Positions 1 through 5,455 of a DNA stretch of 5,455 nt are shown here, in pieces. Positions within the stretch are counted from its first letter, which is position 1. Each line of letters opens with the position of its first letter. Source of the stretch: an uncultured Aliiroseovarius sp. (GTDB lineage: Bacteria > Pseudomonadota > Alphaproteobacteria > Rhodobacterales > Rhodobacteraceae); contig CALJDH010000132.1 of the NCBI GenBank assembly GCA_938023895.1, positions 1 to 5,455 of the forward strand. The letters are read 5' to 3'. The notes under the pieces were generated by a model. It had not been told where the DNA came from, did no database searches, and was given only the letters and a program-made list of their open reading frames with translations. The translations under genes and the position numbers were made by a program.

Positions 1-661
1 CCATGCGCACATAGCGTGAAAGCACTTTACGATAGAGGTTGTTGCGACTTTTGCGCCGGATGAAATACGCCCCCATCGACCTGATCAACATCCGCAATGG
101 CCAGACTCGCGCCCATTCACCCACCGCATAAGACAGGTGCGACCGTTCGGCCGCCAACCATGTGACCAGCACATAGTCCATGTTAGAGCGGTGGTTCATC
201 ACGAAGATGACCGTCGCGTCGGGATCAATCTCGCTCAGCCGCGCTTCGTCAAAGGCACCAAGGCGCACACGATAGAAAGCGCGCGACAAGAGTTTCGCCA
301 ACCGAATGCCAAACCCGAAATAGGCGGTGGCCGAGAACCGCGGCACGATCTCGCGCGCGTAACGCTGGGCTTTCTCAAATGCCACCTGTTCCGGGATGCC
401 CGCCTTGCGCGCGTGGTCTACGATGGCCTTGGCCACTTCCGGGTCATACGACAGCCGCTGCACCATGTCATAGCGCCGCGCCAGCTTGAACGGCTCGATC
501 GGACGCTCCAGCCGTTCATTCAACTTGGCGACAGCACGCTCCAGCCGCTTACGAAAGAACCAACGCACAGACGGGAACAGAAAATGCGAGGCAAAGGTCA
601 CCGTGGCAAAAGCCAGGATCAGCACAAGCAACCAAAGAGGAAGTTCCACAACGCGCGTCAT
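1..661 (-). CDS. plsB: PlsB-like glycerol-3-phosphate acyltransferase, N-terminal 220 residues (gene continues off left edge)
   Basis: The frame stays open to the window edge, so only the first 220 residues are visible. The product is probably a membrane-bound acyltransferase that puts an acyl chain on glycerol-3-phosphate, the first step of phospholipid synthesis. Residues 5-30 form one hydrophobic, probably membrane-anchoring segment followed by a basic stretch (RWFFRKRLER). The acyltransferase signature HX4D is HRSNMD (H157, D162), and the second block is GAYFIRR (197-203), close to GAFFIRR of E. coli PlsB as I recall it. The N-terminal part before HX4D is much shorter than in the roughly 800-residue E. 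coli enzyme, so this is a compact PlsB-like form; a PlsC-type 1-acylglycerol-3-phosphate acyltransferase is the alternative. ATG at 661 is chosen because GAGAAGG lies 7 nt upstream and an in-frame TGA sits just before it. It is divergent from ecm. Confidence 0.85.
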   Translation of the reverse strand, partial: MTRVVELPLWLLVLILAFATVTFASHFLFPSVRWFFRKRLERAVAKLNERLERPIEPFKLARRYDMVQRLSYDPEVAKAIVDHARKAGIPEQVAFEKAQRYAREIVPRFSATAYFGFGIRLAKLLSRAFYRVRLGAFDEARLSEIDPDATVIFVMNHRSNMDYVLVTWLAAERSHLSYAVGEWARVWPLRMLIRSMGAYFIRRKSRNNLYRKVLSRYVRM

Positions 662-688
662 GCTCAAGCCTTCTCACCATTTTTCAGA

Positions 689-722
689 AAGGTAAAGAAG
701 GAGTGACGCCAGTCAATCTGGC
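689..722 (-). promoter_or_regulatory. Candidate promoter of the acyltransferase gene with an overlapping small inverted repeat
   Basis: On the minus strand, TTGACT (716-711) resembles a -35 box and TACCTT (694-689) is a weak -10, with a 16-bp spacer. This would give a short leader of about 20 nt that still contains the ribosome binding site. The inverted repeat GCCAG-tcaat-CTGGC (708-722) covers the -35 box and could be an operator, but five base pairs is little. Assigned by eye only. Confidence 0.25.
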
Positions 723-769
723 ATCTCCAATGCGACCAGCGAGAGCGTCACGCCACGCGCACCGCCCCA

Positions 770-812
770 CGTAACTTTCTTCCCGTGATTTTACCCCTTG
801 CGTAATTTTCTT
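770..812 (+). repeat. Imperfect tandem 12-mer CGTAAYTTTCTT upstream of ecm
   Basis: CGTAACTTTCTT (770-781) recurs as CGTAATTTTCTT (801-812), 11 of 12 bases identical. The offset is 31 bp, close to three helical turns, so the two copies would lie on the same face of the DNA. They sit 46-88 bp before the ecm start in the divergent intergenic region. Two same-face sites are typical of activator or repressor binding; which protein would bind is not visible here. Confidence 0.45.
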
Positions 813-825
813 GCGCAACTAAAAA
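798..825 (+). promoter_or_regulatory. Candidate ecm promoter with TTGCGCAA palindrome
   Basis: TTGCGT (798-803) and TAAAAA (820-825) could act as -35 and -10 boxes with a 16-bp spacer. Between them lies the perfect 8-bp palindrome TTGCGCAA (811-818), and a one-base variant, TTGCGTAA, starts 13 bp earlier at 798. The palindrome also supplies TTGCGC on the minus strand, 19 bp from TAAAAT (793-788), so a divergent minus-strand promoter is possible. A TTGC/GCAA-type operator would fit RamB/ScfR-like regulators of acyl-CoA pathways, but that link is from memory and unproven. Confidence 0.3.
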
Positions 826-857
826 TGCTGCAGCGCAACATAAGGTGAGTCTCTGCC

Positions 858-2822
858 ATGTCTTCGAATACCATCCGCCCCTGGCTTTTCCGCACCTATG
901 CGGGTCACTCGACCGCAAAGGCCTCGAACGAACTGTACCGCACCAACCTGGCCAAAGGTCAGACCGGCCTGTCGGTGGCCTTCGACCTGCCGACCCAGAC
1001 CGGCTATGACAGCGACCACAAGCTGTCGCGTGGCGAGGTGGGCAAGGTGGGCGTGCCGCTCAGCCACCTGGGCGACATGCGCAGCCTGTTTGACAATATC
1101 CCGCTTGAACAGATGAACACCTCGATGACGATCAACGCCACTGCGCCGTGGCTTTTGTCGCTTTATATTGCCGCCGCCGAGGAACAGGGCGCCGATATCT
1201 CGAAGCTGCAGGGCACCGTTCAGAACGACATCATCAAAGAATACCTGTCGCGCGGTACATATGTATGTCCGCCGAAGCCGTCGCTGCGCATGATTACCGA
1301 TGTTGCCGCCTACACCCGTGAACACCTGCCGAAATGGAACCCGATGAACGTGTGTTCCTATCACCTGCAGGAAGCCGGTGCGACGCCAGAGGAGGAGCTG
1401 GCGTTCGCACTGGCCACAGCCATTGCCGTCCTGGACGACCTGAAGGAAAAAGTACCCGCCGAGGCCTTCCCCGCGATGGTCGGGCGTATCTCGTTCTTCG
1501 TGAACGCAGGCATTCGCTTTGTGACCGAGATGTGCAAGATGCGCGCCTTTGTCGAGCTGTGGGACGAAATCACCCGCGAGCGGTATGGCGTTGAAGACCC
1601 GAAATTCCGCCGCTTCCGCTACGGCGTTCAGGTGAACAGCCTTGGCCTGACCGAGCAGCAGCCGGAAAACAACGTCTACCGCATCCTGATCGAAATGCTG
1701 GCCGTGACGCTGTCGAAAAACGCCCGCGCCCGTGCGGTGCAGCTGCCTGCATGGAACGAAGCGCTTGGCTTGCCCCGCCCGTGGGACCAGCAGTGGTCGC
1801 TGCGCATGCAACAGATCCTGGCCTATGAAACCGACCTGTTGGAGTTCGACGACCTGTTCGACGAAAACCCCGCCGTGGAACGCAAAGTGGCCGAGCTGAA
1901 GGAAGGTGCACGTGCCGAGCTTGCCCAGATTGACGGCATGGGGGGCGCGGTTGCGGCCATCGAATACATGAAGTCGCGTCTGGTAGAATCCAACGCCGCC
2001 CGCATCGGCAAGATCGAGGTCGGCGACACCACGGTTGTCGGTGTGAACAAATGGCTCGAGACCACCGAAAGCCCGCTGACCGCTGGTGACGGGGCCATCA
2101 TGGTCGCTGATAAAGAAGCCGAAGCTGACCAGATCGCACGTCTGGAACAGTGGCGTGCGGATCGCGACGACGCCGCCGTGCAAGATGCCTTGAACGCCCT
2201 GCGCGCCGCCGCTAAATCCGGCGAGAACATCATGCCGTCCTCGATCGCCGCCGCCAAAGCAGGCGTGACCACCGGCGAATGGGGCGAAGTGATGCGCCAG
2301 ACCTTTGGCCAGTATCGCGCGCCCACAGGTGTGTCGAAGAACCCCTCGAACCGCACCGAAGGGCTGGACGAAATCCGTGCGCGCGTCGATGCCGTATCAG
2401 ACGCTCTGGGCCGCCGCCTGACCTTCCTGGTTGGCAAGCCGGGCCTCGACGGCCATTCGAACGGAGCCGAACAAATCGCTGCCCGCGCCCGCGATTGCGG
2501 CATGGACATTACCTATGAAGGCATCCGCCTGACGCCCGAAGAGCTGGTGGCCTCGGCGCTGGAAACCAAAGCCCATGTGGTTGGCCTGTCGATCCTGTCG
2601 GGCAGCCACATTCCGCTGCTGGAAGAGCTGATGGAGCGTATGAAAGACGCCGGTCTGGGCGACGTGCCCGTGGTCGCAGGTGGCATCATCCCGGACGAAG
2701 ACGCCGCGCGCCTGCGCGCGATGGGTGTGGCCAAGGTCTATACGCCGAAGGATTTCGAGCTGAACACGATCATGGAAGACATCGTGACGCTGGTTGCGCC
2801 AAAGGGCATCGCTGCAGAATAG
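858..2822 (+). CDS. ecm: Ethylmalonyl-CoA mutase, coenzyme B12-dependent (Ecm/MeaA)
   Basis: Cytosolic 654-residue enzyme that rearranges (2R)-ethylmalonyl-CoA to methylsuccinyl-CoA in the ethylmalonyl-CoA pathway, the acetyl-CoA assimilation route used by Rhodobacterales lacking isocitrate lyase. The N-terminal part (about residues 5-480) is the mutase barrel, with RTYAGHSTA (12-20), GLSVAFDLPT (37-46) and the active-site-type YHLQEAGA (Y168, H169). The C-terminal part (about 519-650) is the B12-binding domain: D531-G-H533-S-N-G536, where H533 should be the lower cobalt ligand, then S578-I-L580 and G608-G609. Mutase and B12 domains are on one chain, as in the family, and the length is below the roughly 710-730 residues of methylmalonyl-CoA mutase large subunits; older annotation calls it protein MeaA. 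ATG 858 has AAGGTGAG (842-849) 8 nt upstream. The crotonyl-CoA carboxylase/reductase gene is not in the window. Methylmalonyl-CoA mutase is the less likely alternative. Confidence 0.95.
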   Translation: MSSNTIRPWLFRTYAGHSTAKASNELYRTNLAKGQTGLSVAFDLPTQTGYDSDHKLSRGEVGKVGVPLSHLGDMRSLFDNIPLEQMNTSMTINATAPWLLSLYIAAAEEQGADISKLQGTVQNDIIKEYLSRGTYVCPPKPSLRMITDVAAYTREHLPKWNPMNVCSYHLQEAGATPEEELAFALATAIAVLDDLKEKVPAEAFPAMVGRISFFVNAGIRFVTEMCKMRAFVELWDEITRERYGVEDPKFRRFRYGVQVNSLGLTEQQPENNVYRILIEMLAVTLSKNARARAVQLPAWNEALGLPRPWDQQWSLRMQQILAYETDLLEFDDLFDENPAVERKVAELKEGARAELAQIDGMGGAVAAIEYMKSRLVESNAARIGKIEVGDTTVVGVNKWLETTESPLTAGDGAIMVADKEAEADQIARLEQWRADRDDAAVQDALNALRAAAKSGENIMPSSIAAAKAGVTTGEWGEVMRQTFGQYRAPTGVSKNPSNRTEGLDEIRARVDAVSDALGRRLTFLVGKPGLDGHSNGAEQIAARARDCGMDITYEGIRLTPEELVASALETKAHVVGLSILSGSHIPLLEELMERMKDAGLGDVPVVAGGIIPDEDAARLRAMGVAKVYTPKDFELNTIMEDIVTLVAPKGIAAE

Positions 2823-2857
2823 GACAAGCGGTAACTCGCATTGGAAACAATTGACGC

Positions 2858-2883
2858 GATTTTGCACCATTCGGTGCAGAATT
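2858..2883 (+). other. Strong hairpin between ecm and the CAP-domain gene
   Basis: ATTTTGCACC (2859-2868) pairs with GGTGCAGAAT (2873-2882) around an ATTC loop: ten pairs, one of them T-G, with one further G-T pair possible at the base. It starts 36 nt after the ecm stop. No clear run of T follows, so it is not a canonical intrinsic terminator. It may protect the ecm 3' end, act as a weak terminator, or serve as an operator: TTGACG (2851-2856), a good -35 box, lies directly before it, although I see no -10 at normal spacing. Confidence 0.5.
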
Positions 2884-2934
2884 CAGCCTCATTTCGCGCG
2901 TAAGTCTCGTGAAAGTAGTGCGTCGAGTCAAACC

Positions 2935-2943
2935 AAAGGCGAG
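2935..2943 (+). promoter_or_regulatory. Ribosome binding site that sets the CAP-gene start
   Basis: AAAGGCGAG lies 7 nt before ATG 2951. It supports that start over the in-frame GTG at 2909, which would put 14 mostly basic residues in front of a normal signal peptide. Confidence 0.6.
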
Positions 2944-2950
2944 TGTCCAC

Positions 2951-3583
2951 ATGAAAAAGCTTCTTATGACAGCAGCTCTGGGGCTGTTCGCTCTTCAGTC
3001 ACCCGCGCTAGCGGGTGACCCAATCTTGGTCAGCTCGAAAACCGGGGCGTTCAACTATTATAAGCCGACCCCGAATGACCACCTGAGTGACATCGAAAAA
3101 CAGGCCTATGACATTCTGATGCGCGAACGTGCAAAGCGCGGATTGCCGTCGATCCCGCTGTCCTCCAGCCTGACCCTTGTTGCCGGACGCCATGTCGAGG
3201 ACTTCACCCGCAACATCGCCCCCCGTGGCGGCCCCATCCCGGGCACAAACACGCACAGCTGGAGCGACGCGCCCTATTATGCCAATCACGGCGCCCCGAA
3301 AGCCATGTGGGACGCGCCCAAGCGCTTGCGCACGCGCTACCGCAAGAACGGCTATGAAATTACCGCGTGGGGATATAGCGACCCAGAGGTTGTGATCAAA
3401 GGCTTCCTGAATTCGCCCAATCACCGCAAGGTCATCCTGAACGAAGGCATGTGGCAGCGAAAAACATGGCGCTCGGTCGGGATTGGCTTTGGCCGCGCCA
3501 AGGTTCAGGGGCAGTACCGGACGTTCTGGTCGATCTGGTTCGGGGATGCGAAAGACCCGGCAGGCAAGCCCCAACGCAACTAG
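2951..3583 (+). CDS. Secreted CAP/SCP-domain (PR-1-like) protein
   Basis: Exported 210-residue protein of unknown role; bacterial CAP proteins are extracytoplasmic and few have known activities. Residues 1-21 are a Sec signal peptide (MKKLL, hydrophobic core, SPALA with cleavage expected before GDP). The mature part, from about residue 44 to 200, follows the CAP order: the helix YDILMRERAKRGLPSIPLS, H81 in HVEDF, H102 in THSWSD, a MW pair followed by KRL, G134-Y-E136-I, then SPNHRKVILN (H158) and the end strands SVGIGFG and FWSIWFG. HSW, MW, GYE and WFG recall a proteobacterial CAP subfamily. The usual GEN block of PR-1 proteins is not seen; E136 or the Glu in DPEVV may take its place. There are no cysteines. 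The longer frame from GTG 2909 is rejected in favour of ATG 2951. The gene follows ecm on the same strand after 128 bp and is convergent with the next gene. Confidence 0.85.
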   Translation: MKKLLMTAALGLFALQSPALAGDPILVSSKTGAFNYYKPTPNDHLSDIEKQAYDILMRERAKRGLPSIPLSSSLTLVAGRHVEDFTRNIAPRGGPIPGTNTHSWSDAPYYANHGAPKAMWDAPKRLRTRYRKNGYEITAWGYSDPEVVIKGFLNSPNHRKVILNEGMWQRKTWRSVGIGFGRAKVQGQYRTFWSIWFGDAKDPAGKPQRN

Positions 3584-3590
3584 GGTTGGG
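3570..3590. terminator. Weak hairpin at the end of the CAP gene, in the convergent gap
   Basis: CCCAAC (3570-3575) pairs with GTTGGG (3585-3590) around a 9-nt loop that contains the TAG stop. No T run follows on either strand. A second small stem, CTGAG-TTTC-CTCAG (3618-3631), covers the stop codon of the convergent gene. Both may help to end transcription from the two sides, but neither is a convincing intrinsic terminator. Confidence 0.3.
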
Positions 3591-3627
3591 CGTCTTGTCC
3601 GATCCGGCGCGCGCGCACTGAGTTTCC

Positions 3628-4152
3628 TCAGACGCCTCCATCTTCCAGCTTCTTGACCAACGCATCATAGCTATAGCTCTGGGCGACATGCCCCATGTCG
3701 CCGGGCTGAAAATCTTCGTCCATCGGCAGGCATCCGATCCCGCAAATCTGCGTGGTCACCATGTCTTCCGTATCAATATACCAAAGCCGCCCGCCCGGCG
3801 TGGCGACCCAGCCGTCGATCCCCTCGTCCTCGTCGCCTTCCATATCCTCGCCCGACGGCACCTCGTTCGCGTAGTCGGTCGAGAACGCGCCGTGGGTGTG
3901 ATACGAGGCCACGATGGTTTCGAGATTTTCGGGGTCATCCGGCAGACACGCATCCCGTTTGCCGGGTGTCGGGCGTGACGCTGAAAGGGTGCCATCGGCG
4001 TCATAGCCGATATAACCGCAATACTCGCGGTTCCAACGGATGGACCTTGGCTGAAGCTCGGCGAAAACCTGTTTCACCAGCGTCAACTCGGCTGCCTCTT
4101 GCGCATGGGTCAAACTTGGCACGATAAAGAATGGGAATACGATCCAGCGCAC
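3628..4152 (-). CDS. Exported DUF4329-type protein with JAMM-like motif
   Basis: Protein of 174 residues, role unknown. From GTG 4152 it begins MRWIVFPFFIVPSLTHAQ, a short signal peptide probably cut after A17, so it acts outside the cytoplasm. I recognise the body as the DUF4329 type common in Rhodobacteraceae (from memory). The order NREYCGYIG (41-49), SYHTHG (83-88), PSGED (99-103) and GWVATPGGRLWYID (114-127) resembles a JAB/JAMM metalloprotease: an upstream Glu (E43), H85-x-H87, S100-xx-D103. The 12 residues between H87 and S100 exceed the usual seven, so zinc binding is a guess. Four cysteines (45, 69, 137, 141) could form two disulfides in the periplasm. The stretch 100-113 is very acidic. 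The start at 4152 is preferred over ATG 4200 because AAAGGAGAG precedes it and because the longer form buries the signal peptide and overlaps deoD. It is divergent from deoD by 46 bp. Confidence 0.8.
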   Translation of the reverse strand: MRWIVFPFFIVPSLTHAQEAAELTLVKQVFAELQPRSIRWNREYCGYIGYDADGTLSASRPTPGKRDACLPDDPENLETIVASYHTHGAFSTDYANEVPSGEDMEGDEDEGIDGWVATPGGRLWYIDTEDMVTTQICGIGCLPMDEDFQPGDMGHVAQSYSYDALVKKLEDGGV

Positions 4153-4198
4153 GGGGCTCTCCTTTGCCTGCGACCCTTCTTGAATATAGGAGCCAACC
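4153..4198. promoter_or_regulatory. Very short divergent start region between the DUF4329-type gene and deoD
   Basis: Only 46 bp separate the two start codons, and both ribosome binding sites lie inside (AGGAG at 4188-4192 for deoD, AAAGGAGAG at 4165-4157 on the other strand). One AT-rich core exists: TATATT on the minus strand (4188-4183), a plausible -10 for the minus gene, though I see no good -35. No deoD promoter fits in the gap without losing its ribosome binding site, so it probably lies inside the DUF4329-type gene. Confidence 0.35.
4157..4165 (-). promoter_or_regulatory. Ribosome binding site that sets the GTG start at 4152
   Basis: Read on the minus strand, AAAGGAGAG ends 4 nt before the GTG, with its AGGAG core 6 nt away. 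It is the best such site near this gene and moves the start 16 codons inward from ATG 4200. Confidence 0.75.
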
Positions 4199-4903
4199 AT
4201 GACCGTCCATATCGGGGCCGAACAGGGCCAAATCGCTGAAACCGTTCTGATGCCGGGCGACCCCTATCGCGCCCGCTGGGCCGCTGAGACCTTTCTTGAA
4301 GGGGCCGAGCTGGTCAACGAGGTGCGCGGGATGCTGGGCTTTACCGGCACCTATAAAGGAAACCGTGTGACCATTCAGGGGTCTGGCATGGGGATGCCGT
4401 CGATCTCGATCTACGCGAACGAGCTGATCCGCGATTACGGTGCGAAAACGCTGATCCGTATCGGATCCTGTGGCGGTATGCAGCCGCATGTAAAGGTCCG
4501 TGTCGTGGTGATCGCAATGACCTGCACAACCGTAGGCACGCCGTCGAACACCATTTTCCGCGAGCTGAACTTCTCGCCCTGCGCGGATTATGGCCTGCTG
4601 GAAGCCGCCGTTGCCGCCGCACGTGGCCGCGATGTGGGCGTGCATGTGGGTGGGATCTATTCATCCGACACGTTCTATGACGAACGCCCTGACCTGAACA
4701 AAGAGATGACCCGCCACGGCATTCTGGGGGTCGAGATGGAAGCGGCCGAGCTTTATATGCTGGCCAACCGTTATGGCGTACGGGCGCTGGGGATCATGAC
4801 GGTGTCTGATCACCTGCAAACCGGCGAGGCGCTGCCCTCGGACCAGCGCGAGAAGACCTTTGGCGACATGGTTGAGATTGCACTTGAGGCCGCCTTCGCC
4901 TGA
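4199..4903 (+). CDS. deoD: Purine nucleoside phosphorylase, DeoD type
   Basis: Cytosolic enzyme of 234 residues that splits purine ribo- and deoxyribonucleosides with phosphate into base and (deoxy)ribose-1-phosphate, for purine salvage. Known DeoD enzymes are hexamers. It aligns with E. coli DeoD almost without gaps through the active-site regions: H4 (given by the neighbouring subunit in the E. coli enzyme), G20 and R24 in [10 protein letters not shown]43 in [16 protein letters not shown]87 and S90 in RIGSCGG for phosphate, F159, then E179-M180-E181 in [10 protein letters not shown] for the sugar, and S203-D204 with R217 for the base. D204 with R217 is the pair expected for the broad-specificity hexameric type, which accepts adenosine. 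Length is normal (about 235-239). ATG 4199 has AGGAG 6 nt upstream. No other deo gene is in the window; the gene stands alone between a divergent and a convergent neighbour and ends in a strong terminator. Confidence 0.96.
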   Translation: MTVHIGAEQGQIAETVLMPGDPYRARWAAETFLEGAELVNEVRGMLGFTGTYKGNRVTIQGSGMGMPSISIYANELIRDYGAKTLIRIGSCGGMQPHVKVRVVVIAMTCTTVGTPSNTIFRELNFSPCADYGLLEAAVAAARGRDVGVHVGGIYSSDTFYDERPDLNKEMTRHGILGVEMEAAELYMLANRYGVRALGIMTVSDHLQTGEALPSDQREKTFGDMVEIALEAAFA

Positions 4904-4927
4904 CCGCACCCGATCATCCTGAATGCG

Positions 4928-4956
4928 AAAGAGGCGCCTTTCGGCGCCTCTTTTTT
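4928..4956. terminator. Intrinsic terminator after deoD, shared with the convergent gene
   Basis: AAAGAGGCGCC (4928-4938) pairs perfectly with GGCGCCTCTTT (4943-4953) around a TTTC loop, and a run of six T (4951-4956) follows on the plus strand. It lies 25 bp after the deoD stop. The creD-like gene ends at 4959, so the same stem can work in the other direction, although only three T follow on the minus strand. Confidence 0.92.
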
Positions 4957-4958
4957 CG

Positions 4959-5455
4959 TTATTGGTCCTCTTTCGGCGTGTCATCCGAAGGTGATGCGCG
5001 CCACGGTCCTTCAGAATTTTGTGTCGCTACAGGGCTGGACCGCGCCACTGCCTTTTTGGGCGTACGTCGGGCGAACAATCCCGGCCCGGGTCCATCTTCG
5101 CCGTACCATTCTTCGTTCCGCGTGGCGTACATGGTCGCCCCGATCGCCACGAAGGCCAGCGTGGCACCCGCCAGAAGCGCATAGTCGGTCGAATAGAGGA
5201 TCAGATAGAGCACAGCGTACAGCAGCACCAACATGCCCCCCAAGACCCATGTCCGGGATCCGAGCTTCAATGCGAAGCGCCCAAACATCAACAACAACAG
5301 GATCAAGGCCGCCGCCGATCCGATGTAGGCAACGGTAAAGCCTACCTGCTCGGCATAGGCCAGCATTAGACGCGTAAACACCGCCTGCGACAGACCGATC
5401 AGCAGGTATTGCACCGGATGCACCGGCTTCTTGCTTTGCATATCCATCAGAAGAA
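4959..5455 (-). CDS. creD: CreD-like inner membrane protein, C-terminal 164 residues (gene continues off right edge)
   Basis: The frame is open to the window edge, and the methionine at 5447 is almost surely internal because the family has a long N-terminal part before this region. CreD (Cet) is an inner membrane protein of unclear function; in E. coli it is under CreBC control and linked to colicin E2 tolerance. Counting from the methionine at 5447, the visible part starts with the family block HPVQYLLIGL (10-19) and holds four hydrophobic spans: about 11-32, 36-58, 66-86 and 88-108. It then reaches TRNEEWY (109-115), close to the TRRVDWY-type end of E. coli CreD as I recall it. After that comes a polar, Pro/Ser/Asp-rich tail of 47 residues (GEDGPGPG to KEDQ). 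No creB or creC gene is in the window. It is convergent with deoD and shares its terminator. Confidence 0.85.
   Translation of the reverse strand, partial: LLMDMQSKKPVHPVQYLLIGLSQAVFTRLMLAYAEQVGFTVAYIGSAAALILLLLMFGRFALKLGSRTWVLGGMLVLLYAVLYLILYSTDYALLAGATLAFVAIGATMYATRNEEWYGEDGPGPGLFARRTPKKAVARSSPVATQNSEGPWRASPSDDTPKEDQ

Noticed and set aside
137..706. A 189-codon plus-strand frame opposite the acyltransferase gene
   Set aside because: It is antisense to the frame carrying HX4D and GAYFIRR, and its own product shows no domain or good ribosome binding site.
819..2183. A 454-codon open frame on the minus strand, antisense to ecm
   Set aside because: It lies opposite a clearly real B12-dependent mutase in high-GC DNA, where codon bias leaves long antisense frames open. 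Its product looks compositionally random and shows no family motif.
2909..2950. Upstream GTG start giving a 14-residue longer CAP protein
   Set aside because: It would place a basic leader before a normal signal peptide; ATG 2951 has its own ribosome binding site.
3008..3574. A 188-codon minus-strand frame opposite the CAP gene
   Set aside because: The plus frame has a signal peptide, ribosome binding site and CAP motifs; the antisense product has none of these.
3607..3616. A run of alternating GC (five GC units) that might form Z-DNA
   Set aside because: Ten bases of alternation are expected by chance in DNA this GC-rich and nothing else marks the site.
4153..4200. ATG 4200 as the start of the DUF4329-type gene
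   Set aside because: It overlaps the deoD start codon and adds 16 polar residues before the signal peptide; GTG 4152 has a near-perfect ribosome binding site.
4001..4645. A 214-codon minus-strand frame overlapping deoD
   Set aside because: It runs opposite deoD active-site codons and overlaps the DUF4329-type gene in another frame; it is a shadow of high GC content.
1..5455. A new defence, toxin or mobile system
   Set aside because: The genes are metabolic, membrane or exported proteins with core-genome composition; there are no integrase, transposase, toxin-antitoxin pair, repeat array or direct-repeat borders.

Overview
The window reads as ordinary core chromosome of an alphaproteobacterium, most likely Rhodobacterales (roseobacter group). 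The basis is the high GC content, the codon use, the close fit of the 858-2822 product to ethylmalonyl-CoA mutase of the ethylmalonyl-CoA pathway, and two secreted proteins of types I recall from Rhodobacteraceae. I see no mobile element, CRISPR array, tRNA, rRNA, or sign of recent transfer.

Layout from left to right: (1) the 5' part of a PlsB-like glycerol-3-phosphate acyltransferase gene on the minus strand, running off the left edge; (2) a 196-bp divergent intergenic region with a tandem 12-mer and a TTGCGCAA palindrome; (3) a complete ecm (meaA) gene on the plus strand for the B12-dependent ethylmalonyl-CoA mutase; (4) a 128-bp gap with a strong hairpin, then a secreted CAP/SCP-domain protein gene (plus); (5) a short convergent gap, then a secreted DUF4329-type protein gene (minus) with residues arranged like a JAMM/JAB metalloprotease; (6) a 46-bp divergent gap, then deoD, purine nucleoside phosphorylase (plus); (7) a textbook terminator shared with a convergent creD-like membrane protein gene (minus), which runs off the right edge.

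The genes do not form one operon; strand changes separate most of them. ecm serves acetyl-CoA and C2/C4 assimilation, the acyltransferase phospholipid synthesis, and deoD purine (deoxy)nucleoside salvage. The CAP and DUF4329 proteins are exported and of unknown role. Two start codons were moved inward, at 2951 and 4152, because a ribosome binding site and a signal peptide support them better than the longest frames do.

I found no convincing new multi-gene system. The items most worth a second look are the JAMM-like signature in the exported DUF4329-type protein, the repeat and palindrome architecture upstream of ecm, and the hairpin between ecm and the CAP gene.
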